A stretch of 64,000 nucleotides of DNA from Paramecium pentaurelia (taxonomy: Eukaryota > Ciliophora > Oligohymenophorea > Peniculida > Parameciidae). Below the pieces are notes generated by a model. It had not been told where the DNA came from. It worked only from the letters and a program-made list of their open reading frames with translations, and made no database searches. The first letter of the stretch is position 1, and each line of letters begins with the position of its first letter. The stretch lies in NCBI GenBank assembly GCA_905183005.1, contig CAJJDO010000019.1, positions 478,008-542,007 on the forward strand, written 5' to 3'. Below are positions 26,142-38,092 of this stretch, piece after piece. Both the position numbers and the translations under genes were made by a program.

Positions 26142-27093
26142 TCATGAATTTTGATCATTTGACATTTCTCTAATATAAATTACTAGTGATAATAAATTTG
26201 ATAGAGTGCTCCTATCAGCAGATTCAATTGCCATTATATAGTTTTAATTCTAATTTTATTGTTAAAAGATTAAATAATTTAATAGACTTGTTTATTGTGT
26301 TTATTAATGTTCAAGTTATCTTATATAATTTTACATTGTATTTTAATTAAAGCTTGGTTGATATAATAGAATGTCTTATAAAATATTATTAAATATATAC
26401 CTTTCCTATTGGTAAACAGTCCTTTAGAAGATAATCTCGGTGATTGAATGGATATACATTCATCATATACTTTATTCCATCCTTCATAATGTACTAAGAT
26501 TTAATTTTCTTTTTTTTTTTATATTATGTTCAAGATTTTACCAACACACCATATATGTTCAGTATCCAAAATATCTACTAAATCACCTATATTAAAAGTC
26601 TAGATTTTCTTTTTAGCTTTCCATACTTTTAAGTCTTTTTTTCGAGAAAGGTATTATTCATTATTTTTTTAAGAAGATATAACTACTTAAGATTATATGA
26701 AACCATCAATTGTTTTACAATAAATAAATTAAAGTCCTTTTATAGTTGTTAAACAACTAGGACATTTCTGATATATAAATATATATATATACATGACTCT
26801 TTAGTAGATGTTCAAAAATACACAAATAACAAAAGGAATGTCCACAAAATGTTAATGTAAATTTTTAGAAATAATCTGAACATGTTATACATCTTAGGTT
26901 TTCCTCTTTAAATTTTCTATCTAATTCAAAAACTTAAATCTATTCAAATTATAATACTGCTTAATCTCTTTTTATTATAATCATATTTAATTGACGGTTT
27001 TCTTAATTTAGATATGATCTTAGTTTTTAGTTATTATTAATCTGTAAACATGACTTATTTTAGTTCTTTTTCATATTCTTTATTTTAAGACAT
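26142..27093 (-). CDS. RING finger-Tudor/chromo-barrel protein
   Basis: ATG 27093-27091, TGA 26144-26142; introns of 31, 25 and 26 nt leave 290 codons (289 aa). A coiled N-terminus leads into a RING finger: CITCSDYF, CGHSFCYLC, KCPSC. The central part holds a Tudor-knot or chromo-barrel segment: FNIGDLVDILDTEHIWCVGK and LVHYEGWNKVYDE, the latter close to the conserved core of MSL3/EAF3/PHF20-type readers of methylated histone tails. The C-terminus is Gln/Asn-rich. The combination suggests a ubiquitin ligase targeted by recognition of a methylated protein, perhaps chromatin. Divergently paired with the phosphatase gene. Confidence 0.85.
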
Positions 27094-27365
27094 TTTGATA
27101 AGTGAATTTACAAATTATAAAATATTTATATTTGTATAATTAGATATTAAATTCAATATATATTTCATAAACACATCATTTAATTCATTCTAATTATAGA
27201 AGAGTTTAAATTTGGAAATTAAATATTTAAAATGATGTATCATCATAAAACTAATGAAGGAAATGATCAGATGTTTAAACAATTTTGTTTTATTTAGGTT
27301 GATTTAATTGAATTATTGACAATTATTAAATTTAATTATCATCTTACCCTTTTTAGTTGGATCAA

Positions 27366-28229
27366 ATGAGAATTGCACAACATAGCAAGTCATGTTAAAT
27401 TCTTCTACAAAAAAAAATCTTCACTTTTGATGATTAAGAATTAATTAACACAGCAGAATCGACTCCTGATTCTTCAGGAAATTCAGAAAAACCGTAATTA
27501 GTGGTTTTTAGAAGTTAAATACTTCCTGACTCTTAAATAGCAAGAGAGCTTCATGAAGCATCTATCTAATCACATTGGTATGGAGAAACACCCAAAGAGT
27601 ATTTAGATAAACGTATTGTAAAGCTCAAGAAACAAAAATGTAAATTTTGCTTATATATGTTTTTTAGTTGAAAAAGTTGTTGTATTGGATCTGGATGAGA
27701 CATTAATTTATCATAAAAATAATAAGACTTAAGTTCGTCCCTTTTGTTAAGAGTTTTTGGAAAGATTATCAAGAATATGTACTTTAGTACTTTTTACTGC
27801 AGCTAAATAAGACCATGCAATAAACGTAATTTAATTCATTAATTTAAAGATGTTAAAAATTATAGATCCAAATAAAAAATATTTCAAAGCTATTTGCACA
27901 TCAGAACACATGATAGGCAATGTTAAAGATTTGAGAATTTTTTAAACTGATCTCAAAGATATTGTTATTGTTGAAAATTCTCCAAAAAAATTTATGTATT
28001 ATCATATCTAATAAGCGCTTAAATTAATAATGGCATACCAATCTTACCTTATGAAGGCTAACAAAATGATAATTAGCTTGAATTATTACTTTCTTTTTTA
28101 GAAATAGTGCTTTTGGTTGATGATGTGCGTATTCAATTAGCAAATGTCTTTAAATTATAAAATTTTTATAAGGAACTAAATGGAAAATAGGCCATTAATA
28201 AGTTATACAATTCTAAAAAGATTTTATGA
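27366..28229 (+). CDS. FCP1/SCP-type HAD phosphatase
   Basis: ATG 27366, TGA 28227-28229; introns of 28, 24 and 20 nt leave 264 codons (263 aa). The HAD active site VVVLDLDETLIYH gives the nucleophile Asp and the acid Asp two residues on. Then come VRPFCQEFLERL, VLFTAAKQDHAI, DLKDIVIVENSPKKF and NNGIPILPYEG, which is the NIF/FCP1-homology order. Relatives dephosphorylate the RNA polymerase II C-terminal domain or nuclear-envelope regulators. One departure: the usual DNSP is ENSP here, so one acidic residue is conservatively changed. The 60-residue N-terminus is polar and of unknown role. About 270 bp separate it from the divergent RING-Tudor gene. Confidence 0.9.
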
Positions 28230-28269
28230 CTTAATATTTGTAATCATTTATATTTATACTATAAAAAAT

Positions 28270-29261
28270 ATGTCAGATTATTATTTTTATAAACAAGAAG
28301 AGAAACTAAAATCCAATAGAAAACCAAAGAATTATCTATCAGATTCTGAAGACACTAATGCTCATCCTTAATTGAAAAATGCATAACGGTTTTTGTAATT
28401 ATGAATTTAAAGAGAGTCAGTCGTAAACCAAAGATTATATAAGAATTAATTAAGCTACAACAACCATAGATTTAATATGTTTCTGCTGTATTTGATTATG
28501 ATATTTCTAGTATATTCCTGAACCTATTCCAATACCAGAAGCAATTAAATAAATAGATAAGAAAATAAAAGCATATAAAAGAGTAATGGAATTGTAATAA
28601 AAAAAATAAAAAGAATTATAGGAATAATAAAAATTTACAGAAGAAGGATCTGTATAAAAACACTTTGTTGATTTTTTTACTAATCCTAATATATAATTAA
28701 AAAATTATTAAGAAGATGATAATGAATAAAATTAAATATCAGTTTAAAAAAGTTGTGATGAGATTCAAATAAACCAATTATTAGAAAATAAAAAGTTACC
28801 AAGATAATAATATTATTCTGAAGCTGTAAAAAATAGAGATCATTTATATGATAATATGATTGAACGTCTTTATGCAAAAAGATAAAATCCAGCTATGTTT
28901 GCAGTAATAAATGCCAACTATTCAACATTAGAAATTAAAGAAGAAACCTCCTGTTTTAAATATTACATCAAAGAATAAAATTTAATCAGGAAGTGGAAGG
29001 ATGGATATAGAGGAACATAAATTGAGAATTTATAATAGAGAAAATGTTCCTACTATGCCTGAATTAATAATTCCAACTTTTATGATAAAGAAAGATTCAA
29101 TTGCAAAAAATATTCTAGCATATCTAGTATATTTGTTTACATTTAACTTTTAGAAAGATTATTCACCTATTTATAGAAAATAGACTCATAATGAATATCC
29201 AAAATGTGTATAAAGCATATTAGAAGAGAATGAAGATATTATTAAGAATAATAAAAAATGA
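28270..29261 (+). CDS. Unknown basic, Gln-rich protein
   Basis: ATG 28270, TGA 29259-29261; introns of 26, 23, 28 and 27 nt leave 296 codons (295 aa). It starts 41 bp after the phosphatase stop. The sequence has a helical Lys/Gln segment (KAYKRVMELQQKKQ), an acidic stretch, and a C-terminal block with proline motifs (YIPEPIPIPEAI near the middle, ENVPTMPELIIP near the end). No domain, signal peptide or membrane segment was recognised. Composition suggests a soluble, structural or nuclear protein. An upstream in-frame ATG at 28180 lies inside the neighbour and is less likely. Confidence 0.72.
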
Positions 29262-29342
29262 AAATACAAAAATTGAATTTAACATGTTACAAACATTTAT
29301 TAATTTAGATATAAACTACAATATAAGTTAAATAAGCTATCA

Positions 29343-30377
29343 TCAATCCTATAATTAACTATTAATTTAAGGATTTATTGTATGAGAACTACATTTCCTT
29401 TTTGAATTTTTATCTGGAATTGAATCAGAATCCCCTTCAATTTCCACATTTTATTATTTTATTTGACTTTATTCATCATTTTATTTAACTTCTACATTTT
29501 ATTATTTATTTTCATCATCTTCTTCATCTATCCTTGGATTTACTTAAGCTTTTCTCAATTTTTTTGAACCACAACTAATTATATTAGATAAAAAAGAAAT
29601 CTTACCAAAATCTTGGAGGTGTTTCAATTTAAACTTGTTATTATTAAAAATTTCGTTATCGATTTTACATTATCCATGCATAAGTTGTTATTCCTTTAAA
29701 TTTTAACCAAAAATGAAAAATCATTAAATTGAAATTAAGTAAAAACAGAATACTAACTAAACCCACATTAATCCAAATCCATATCATCATTTGAGGAGAT
29801 TCAAAAAAGAAGGAAAAAATAGCAAAAATAATAAAGGTAATTCCAAATATAGATACAGAGACTAATAATTTAAAGAATTCTTAATAATTCTTTTTTCCTA
29901 TGCAATTATTTAACCATTTACAATGATGATCAAAGTCTGATACACATCTAAAAATTTTAATGTATATTTACCTTTCGCAAACTTTGCAATGTTTAGTTGT
30001 ACCACTTACATAACTATCACAAAATTAACAAAAATAATCATAAAGCTCTTAATCTTATACACTATATATATATTGTTTAAGTTCATATACATATTTAATC
30101 CATTTCTTTATGAGATTATTAGATCATCAGTTGGATCTATGTAGGAAGTCTTAAAAGCATAAATAAAGATGATTAAGGCCAAAAAGTAAAATAAAGATGC
30201 TAAAATAATCTACTTAACTTTCTTCTTTACCTAAACTAATAAATCAGTTATTGGGACTATTGCAATTGATACACAACACAATAATTGTATAAAGAATATC
30301 ATTATAAACACTTAGAAAGGATGTTTTGGTCTAGTAAAACCATTAATAGTTTTATGTTCTCTAGTACTAGTAATCAT
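29343..30377 (-). CDS. DHHC palmitoyltransferase
   Basis: ATG 30377-30375, TGA 29345-29343; introns of 29, 24 and 31 nt leave 317 codons (316 aa). Four membrane segments flank the cysteine-rich domain, which reads CQFCDSYVSGTTKHCKVCER then CVSDFDHHCKWLNNCIG, with the catalytic DHHC and its zinc-binding histidine/cysteines intact. The enzyme attaches palmitate to cysteines of membrane proteins in the Golgi or plasma membrane. The C-terminal cytosolic tail is acidic and Gln-rich with an approximate internal duplication (QQNVEVKQND and QQNVEIEGD). It converges on the unknown gene to its left with 81 bp between stops. Confidence 0.93.
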
Positions 30378-30455
30378 TTAATTTTATTAATCATGATTGC
30401 TTGTAAGGTAAAATTCTTGATAATTGATTGTAATATATGATAAAATATATCAATT

Positions 30456-31601
30456 TCATCTTCCAGACCAAGAAGCAACTTATTTTTTGAACATAATGAT
30501 GACTTCATCAAGAATGGCATTCTCTTCTTATCTTTTTGCCTTGGCTTCAGCATAATCAGCTCTTTTGGCTTCTAAATCAGCTTAAGCTTAGTCTAAAGCA
30601 TCTTGAGATTCTTATAAAATAATCTTTGATTTAGCTTATTAAGCCAAAGCTGCTTAGATTTACTAATGTTGTATTAAAATTTTACAGTAGCAGTTCTGTC
30701 AGCAAAGACTTATTTTCTTTCATATTCAACTTCTAAAGAAGAAATTTCAGCTTCAGATAATGAAACCCATCCAGCTAATTCCCATGATGCATTGATTTCA
30801 TTTACTTTCAAGTTTTCTAATGAAGCATCTAATTCAGATTCTAATCCTTCAAGAACACTCAATACTTTTTCAGCTAAAGTTGATCCTTGAGTGTTTGATG
30901 CTCCTTCCTAAAAAGATGATTAATTGTATATATACTTCTTGTCCATTAGCTAAAGCCAAAAAGGTTTTAATTTAATGGTCTTAGAAAAGATTACTATATT
31001 ATTTCAATTTTTCAGCAACAGATTAGGCTTTAACTTAGGTAAATTCAAATGAGTCTCCATTAATAATATAACCAGCAACATCTTATTTTAAGAGTCTGAT
31101 GACTTCAAGAGCTTCTTAATTATGTTTAATTGATTTGACGAAAAGTTAATTGCTAAAACATTAATTATCTGAGAGAGCTTCAATTTTTCTTGCAATTTCA
31201 TCTCTTCTAGCTTCATTCCAAGCTAAATAATTCTTTGTTTATTTAAGAACTTCTTCATAATTGGCTCTATTCTCTATGGCTTAATTAAAAAGTTTTTAGT
31301 TCAGACTTTTAATTTTTGTGAATTGTTCAATAGTTCTAAGTGGATTATTATGATTATTTACTATGCACCAACCCATTCATCTGTTTCATTCTTTTAATCT
31401 GCAGCAAATTGAGCATCAATATTTGATTGCTTTAAATCATTGAGTAAACCAAAAACTGTATCAATAGCATCACTTGCTTTTGTTCCAGTCTATAAGATAT
31501 AGCAATATATTTACTTATAATAAAGCAAGGATTTGATCCTATGTTTTTGATGCATAGGTTGTTGCTGCAAGAGCGAATAAAACAACAATAATGAATTTCA
31601 T
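30456..31601 (-). CDS. Trichocyst matrix protein
   Basis: ATG 31601-31599, TGA 30458-30456; introns of 25, 26, 28 and 23 nt leave 348 codons (347 aa). A clear signal peptide (MKFIIVVLFALAATTYA) is followed by an acidic, entirely helical chain with few prolines and only one or two cysteines, ending in EENAILDEVIIMFKK and WSGR. This is the pattern of the trichocyst matrix proteins of Paramecium: secretory precursors cleaved into small polypeptides that crystallise into the spear-like core of the defensive trichocyst. Family members form large multigene sets; the T-class of this one is not assigned. It is the best single clue to the organism. Confidence 0.88.
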
Positions 31602-31734
31602 ATAATTATTAATGAAAAACGTACTCTCATTAAAAACGATAAAAATATATAAAATGTATCCCCTTTATCATCTCTTTAAATACAATTTTAAATAATAATA
31701 ATTTATTAATCATATACCTAACAATCATTGATAT

Positions 31735-33228
31735 TGGTTATCCCTAAATGAACTGGCATCTACTTAAGATTTACTCTATAATTTTTATATTAATTTTAAA
31801 TACATGACTAAGTTAAGATTTCCAATTTATTGGTGGAACTCCTTGATTCATTTTTGAAAAAAGAATTCTCAATAACTTTTCCTTCTCTTCTAAATCTAAA
31901 TCATTAATATCAACTTTATTTTATTCTAGACTTTGAGATTTTTATGATATATCAGGTAAGCGACTATTTTTTTGATTTTTGTTCTTTTTCTTGATTTCAT
32001 TTTTGACTTGATCTATTGCTTATAGGAAAAATTATTCAATATCTGATCTTTGATCTAAAATCATTTAGGCTAAAGCCTTTACTGTCTTCAATTCTTTAGT
32101 TCTTTAATCAAGAAGATGTCTTAAGTTTCTTAATTGCATTTCTAATTCCTACACTTTTGTATTACTTTAATGTTTCATAATTTCAATTTCCTTTGTTTAT
32201 TTAGTAACTTCCTAATTATAATACATTAAAAATAATTACATTAGCAATGTAAGATTTTAAATATTCAATTCTTTCTTTTAATTATTTTATTTTTATTGTT
32301 TATTAATGATTCATCATTTAATACCTAAAGATATATAAATAATATACTCTTAAGCTTATTCTTCTTTGATACTTAGATTTAATTTATAATTAACATTTTC
32401 TTATTAGAAAGTTTCTTTATCTTTTTAATATATTTGTAATGTTCTTTAATATTCTAATAATTCACTCTTTATTTTTTCATTTTCTTTTAGTATCCCATCA
32501 TATTTAGCAGCTACTTTTTCTTCTGCTAATTTATTTGCATTTCTTTAAACATCTTCTATCTTAGCATTATTTACATTTGTCAAATTTTATGTTTATTTAA
32601 GAAAGTTTTTATTTGCTTTGCTTTATTCATCTAAATGAGCATAATCTTTTTTAATCATTTCCTCTTTTAAATCATGTATTTCTTTTATCAAATTTTCTTT
32701 TTCTTCCTTAATATTGTGTCAATTTTACTTTAAATTAACTCCATTTCTTTAATTCTTCATTTATTTTTTATAATTCATCTTTATGTCTAATTTCTAACTC
32801 TGTTTTTTCTTTTTCCAAATCTACTCAATACAATAACAAAATTACATCTAATTTTTTCATCCTTTCTCTATATCATACTCTCTATTTCCTCTGTTGTTTA
32901 TTTTTTTAAGTCCTCATATTACTATAACAACGCATTATATTCACTCTCTTTTTTTATAATATCAGATTCCATTTTTAAGGTTAAAGCCAACTAAACATAA
33001 TTCTATAAACTTTATACATTTTATTCATTAGACTTTCTAATATTTTCATTTAAATCGTAAATCTTTTTCTATAACTCCTCTATTCTATCTTACAAAACTT
33101 AAATTTCTATCAATAGATGAGAATGATCTCTAGTTAATTTTTAATCAAAACATTTACAATTTCTCAAGTGCCTTCTTTTCAGCCTCTGTAAATTCTACCA
33201 CTTCAATTTATTATTTTTTCTTTGCCAT
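31735..33228 (-). CDS. Coiled-coil protein, possibly ciliary/basal-body
   Basis: ATG 33228-33226, TGA 31737-31735. The chain is a nearly continuous coiled coil interrupted by several short introns, of which I placed the first (29 nt, after LEKL), the second (26 nt, after RKDEKI) and the last (28 nt); others remain to be drawn. Segments such as IESMIQRKDEKI, KTELEIRHKDEL and AAKYDGILKENEKIKSELLE resemble the CFAP157/BBOF1-type proteins associated with basal bodies, and NQGVPPINWK near the C-terminus is a short conserved-looking motif. The family assignment is by general resemblance only. Confidence 0.65.
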
Positions 33229-33419
33229 TTTTATAATAAATAAAAATAAGTAAAAATATATATATATTAAAAAAATATATATGTAATTTATTTCCAAAAC
33301 TTATTAAATCCCATACTAATATCTTGTTATTTAATAAAGAATCTCAATATTAATAGCAAATTTTTATTTTTTGTTTATACAAATATCAATATTTTGGGTA
33401 GACAATAATAATTTATCAT

Positions 33420-34578
33420 TCAATGTAAAACTTCTTATTAAAACATTTAACCCAATTCAGCAAATATTTTAGGCTTCAAACACATCAAAGCAACTATTTG
33501 CATTGCATTATAATCTTTATAAATTTCCCATTCCAATTGTAAATTATCAAAGGATGGATTTTTTTTATTTTATTTATCTTCTGCCATCTATTTGAGTGTA
33601 TCATGAACTAAATTTCTAATTTATCTTCCTGCCATTACACTCTTTAAATTTTTATGATTATATCTATTATTTGCAGCATTATCTTATAATGAAAATTATG
33701 CCTTTTATATAAAGAAAAGTAAAGAATGTTATAAACCAGAATTCTTGACTACTTTTTAGGATTTAGAAAAATATCTAATTAATAATAAATCTTAGATTAT
33801 ACCTTTTATAAGCTTCCATACATTCATTAAATAATTCCATCTTTAAATATTTGTTATTCCTATATGAAGTTAATTAATATCTCATTTATTTATTCTCATA
33901 TTTGATTTAATCAATTTAGGGATCAGTTAATTATTCTTACTTTTAACTAGACTGACTTAATGGTTTTTAAGGATAAAATGTAGTTTATTATTAAGTTCTT
34001 TAAGTATCTGATGTTTTCTTTTATTTTTTTAATTGATGTCTGGCTGCATTGATTTCTCTTAAAAGAACAAGATTTTTTGAATTTTATTTATTAAGTGCAG
34101 CATGTTTATATTCAATGACTCTTTTGAGATTCTTACATCTTGTAGTATGTTCATATATTTGATTTTATAACTTATTGATATTCTCTGTTAATGCTTCACT
34201 ATATGTTTTATAATTGTTAACATCTTCAAGTACTTTTCTGATTTCAACACTTTTTTCAATTTTATCTTGCAATTCCAATAAAGATAAATTATATTTAACT
34301 AAGTTGTTCTTGGCCCTTTCAAGTGCTTATAAAATAGATCGATATCTGAAATAATATTATAGAAAAAACACCTTTTGCCAAGAAATTAATCTTGTTTCTC
34401 TCTTGTTTCATCAATTGTGGGTTGGAAATGATCTAAATATTCATCTATTTTTTATTTATCCTCTTGTCTAGAATCTATTAATTTTCTACATATATTCTTT
34501 TCACTACTTGACAATTTCCCGATAATTTGGTGAAGGTTTCAGAGGCTCAGGCACATAATATATTTTTTATAATGACAT
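33420..34578 (-). CDS. Coiled-coil protein, unknown, with an apparent 1-nt frameshift
   Basis: ATG 34578-34576, TGA 33422-33420. Introns of 26 and 28 nt leave 1105 nt, one over a multiple of three. The N-terminus MSLQKIYYVPEPLKPSPNYR and the downstream LSSSEKNICRKLIDSRQEDK are in different frames that meet at a GGG run (CCC at 34518-34520 on the + strand); one G fewer would join them perfectly. After that the chain (about 365 aa) is helical with a central Gln/Ser/Thr-rich break. No domain is known to me; the Pro-rich start and long helix are typical of axonemal proteins. Confidence 0.65.
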
Positions 34579-34757
34579 ATAATAATTTTAATATTTAGAT
34601 TATATTTTGATTCATAATATAGTAAATATATAATTAAAAAAAATTGATATTTTGTATTCATGAGTACAATAAATATATTATTTACTAAGAAATTATATAT
34701 ATATATTATTTTAATGTGAGTGATATTTAAATTAAAATTTCATATACTAAATGTCAT

Positions 34758-34885
34758 TCATTCACCTCCTAAATATCTGTAATTAACTTTATTTTTATTA
34801 TTAGGTCTTGTTCTAAGTCTACTATTTACTTAAATTTCAGAATTCTAAAATAATAAATATTTCTGTATTTACTTTCTCTTCTTAA

Positions 34886-34927
<42 letters not shown>

Positions 34928-36167
34928 TATGGAATAGTATTAATTTTAATAATAGGAGAATCAAGTAAATTTTATTTCTTAACTATTTTTTTTCCTGCAT
35001 TTCTAAGACAATCTAAATCTTATTTAATTTCATCCTCATAAAGATTCAATCTGAATGCTTATAATTATTTATTAATAAATAAAAATTACTAAACTAAATT
35101 TTGTTATCTTTAGTAGCAACAAAGTTGATATTTTTCTCTTTCATTCTATTATCATCATATTCAATATTTTATCTTAATTTTGGTTGGTATTCTTCAATAG
35201 ATTTCTCTTATTTCTTTGTTTATTAAGTATTCTATTATTATTATTATTGTTTCTTAATAGTTTTAGAACAATTCAAACAATGATAAACTTAATTTTCAGT
35301 TTCTTATTTGATATTTTGATTCCTAAATTTAGCTTCACAATTTAAATGATTCTTTCAAATAATTTAAAGGCTTACCCATTTTTAGCAAACATCACATTAT
35401 ATCCACTCCTATTCATCTTAATCATTAGCACCATTTGAATATATCTAAAATAATTCTATAATAATTAATAATACCTATTCACAAAAATCACAATAATTTC
35501 CACGAGTGTATAATCTCAAGCATTTCTCACAAAATTAAAGGGCTTCACCTTTTTTTGATTTAGTTTTTCGATCACCTTTATTATTGCATTTTTAATTGTG
35601 ACATTTCTAAACTTACTGTGGTTCATCATCCTCAACAGTAATGGGATTATTAAAATTATTAGTTTTCTTTTAATTCCCTGGACTAGTTTGGCAGAACAAT
35701 TAATTAGACATGAAAGGATTCAAGGAAGTTGGATTAGTCATCTAAAAGCTTTTCTGTAAAAGTTTTGTATAATCAAATGCATTTAATGCTCCTCCAAAAC
35801 CTACATTAAAATATAGCAAATTATAAACTATAAGGTCATTAATTGATAATTGAAAGTGAACTTGATGATATCTTACCAAAATTGTTATTAAATAGATCTT
35901 ATGGTTAAGGTGTTCTATTGGCATTGTCTGGAAATTGTTGGATTAAGCCTGGTAACATAAAAGGTTTCATATTAAGGATGGCACTCAAAAGTTGCTATTA
36001 TCTAAAATAAGTAATGAATTGCCAAATATATGAATAGAGTTAGTCAGGTAATACGATAAAGTAAAAATGGGTTTAGAATCATACCTAAGCTGTTGTTAAT
36101 ATTCCTCTAGTTAAGCAGGAGTTAGATGTTGAAACAAAGAATTTTAGTTGTTCAACCCAGAGTTCAT
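34758..36167 (-). CDS. PHD-finger protein with TAA-coded polyglutamine
   Basis: ATG 36167-36165, TGA 34760-34758. Six introns (83, 34, 30, 24, 32, 28 nt) leave 393 codons (392 aa). After a Gln/Asn-rich N-terminus come a zinc-knuckle pair (KCHNQKCNNK) and CEKCLRLYTRGNYCDFC, then a PHD finger, EQEWIQCDVCQKWNHLNCE and YHCLNC. These read histone tails or act as protein-binding zinc modules in the nucleus. A TAA/TAG microsatellite near the C-terminus encodes about 16-17 glutamines. The first intron, 36002-36084, is far longer than any other in the window. Confidence 0.82.
34886..34930. repeat. (ATT)n microsatellite, read as TAA = Gln
   Basis: A nearly perfect trinucleotide tract. On the minus strand it lies in the PHD gene with TAA in frame and so encodes polyglutamine. 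Confidence 0.9.
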
Positions 36168-36766
36168 ATTATTTTAATGATAGTTTAAATTAAAATGGTC
36201 ATTCCCTATTTAATCATTATATAAACAAAAGAACTCAGTTATTTAATTGTGTATGAATGAATATGAATACTTTGAGAGACAAATAATTTATTTATTTTCT
36301 TTTTAAAAATACAATTATGATAAAATTTTAATTTCTCCATGCTTTCACTTTTCATTTTCAACAAAATTTAAATAAAAATACTATTTGATAATTTATTATA
36401 GAAGAAAATTGATTTCTACTTTTTGAATTATAGATTATACAATATAAAAATCCAAAACCATCTACTCAGTAATTTAATAATAAGAAGCTTAATTTACAAT
36501 AATTATTTTAAATTGCATTTTTGTAATTAAAAATATTAAAGTTATTATTAAATCCTTAAACCTAACATTACTCTTATTTTCATTAATTTAAATGATCTCA
36601 AGCCTAGAAAATCAGTATTTTGCCATACTACATCTTAACAGCTCCTATAGATTCGACAAATAATTTAGAAAATATGTTTATGAAATCTAAAAAAATTATA
36701 AGAAATCACAATGTTATTCTTTTTTTTAGTTATATTTAGTTCACTTAAATAATATATTTCACTTAA
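36168..36766. other. AT-rich intergenic region
   Basis: About 600 bp upstream of the PHD gene and downstream of the small MGC gene. No coding frame, RNA gene or repeat recognised. Confidence 0.5.
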
Positions 36767-37086
36767 TCAATTGCAGCCATTAGAGCTTGTCACATACTCT
36801 TTTTCGGAAAATAAGTTTTCTTGATTTCTTTACCTTCTGATCATAATAGTACTATTCACTATTATTATAATTTCAGATTTTTACATATGTCTTTTTAAAG
36901 AACAACTCTTTAGAGAAAAAAATTAATAGGCTTACCTTATTTAATCTTTTATTCAATTAATTTTTAGTTCTATAGTTGAATTAAAATAACATTGTTAGTT
37001 GATATGACATCAGGTTGATCATTTGTAAGGCTTTCAGTGTTTCTGTTCCTTGCTGGAGATGATAATTTTTGTTAAGTGCACCCCAT
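36767..37086 (-). CDS. Small possible lipoprotein (MGC N-terminus)
   Basis: ATG 37086-37084. Removing a 30-nt and a 26-nt intron gives 88 codons (87 aa) ending at TGA 36769-36767. The start MGCTQQKLSSPAR fits N-myristoylation at Gly2 plus palmitoylation at Cys3, which would tether this polar protein to a membrane. The first exon is convincing; the splicing downstream is my best fit but other frames are open there, so the C-terminus is uncertain. It is divergently arranged with the Rab gene, with 166 bp between start codons. Confidence 0.5.
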
Positions 37087-37252
37087 TATATATAATAAGA
37101 TTTATAATCAAATTTAAGAATTAAATTCCTGTATATATATTTTATAATTTTTCATAATTGAAGAATTATCTTCAAAATTATTTCGCCAAAGTACACATTT
37201 TCACTTGAATGTTTATTTACATTATATATTATAATAATAATATAAAATCAAA

Positions 37253-37963
37253 ATGTCTTTAGGATATTATGATTGGCTAGTCAAAGTGATAGTATTAGGG
37301 GATTCAGGTGTTGGAAAAACTAATATCTTAACACAATTTTGTGATTCAAAATTCTCTTAAAACTACACTGCAACAATAGGAGTTGATTTTAAAATTAAGA
37401 TTCTTAATGTACTTTCATAATTGAATTCAAGGTGTAAGATAAGAAAATTAAACTGTAAATATGGGACACAGCTGGATAAGAACGTTTTAGAAACATTACT
37501 TAAACTTATTATAAAGGAGCTTATGGAATAATTTTTGTGTATTCTTTGATTGACAGAAACTCTTTTAATAATGTAGAAGGATGGATAAAATCAATTCTCG
37601 AAAGCACTACTGATGAAGTGTATGTGTTATTTATTTAATAATTTCTAGTTGTTCAATTTTAGTAGGAAATAAATTAGATTCTTAAGATAGAAGAGTCTAA
37701 ACTGCAGAAGGAGAGAAATTGGCTCAAAAGTATAATATGCCATTTATTGAAACAAGTGCTTTAGAGAATAAGAATATACGTACAAACATGAATTGTATAT
37801 ATTAGAAGATATTTTCGATAGATTGGGATAAAATCTGAAGATTAGATTGGAAAATGAAGGATAAAAGGTTTCTAACAATATCCATACATAATCTGGTTAA
37901 TTTAAATTAAATTAGGAAGTTAATTAAACTGAATAGCCAACATCTAGTTGCAATAGTTGTTGA
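37253..37963 (+). CDS. Rab-family small GTPase
   Basis: ATG 37253, TGA 37961-37963; introns of 23, 29 and 26 nt leave 211 codons (210 aa). All GTPase boxes are present: GDSGVGKT (P-loop), ATIGVDFKI (effector/switch I, Rab-type), WDTAGQERFR (switch II), VGNKLD and ETSAL (guanine base contacts). The C-terminus SSCNSC provides cysteines for geranylgeranylation. Closest in style to the Rab1/Rab8/Rab18 group that drives ER-Golgi or post-Golgi vesicle traffic. The third intron falls right after the base-binding SAL motif. Confidence 0.95.
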
Positions 37964-38092
37964 AAAGCGTTGTGATGAATTTATTAAATATATGTTTTAA
38001 ATTGAGATCATAGTAGTATTCTAAATATATATATATATATTCTTTTTATTTCTATGTATTTAAAATGTAATTATATTGTTTATTCAAATAAA

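Noticed and set aside
36002..36084. A C/D-box snoRNA inside the 83-nt intron
   Set aside because: There is a CTGA and a weak C-box-like ATGATT, but no D box near the 3' end and no closing stem.
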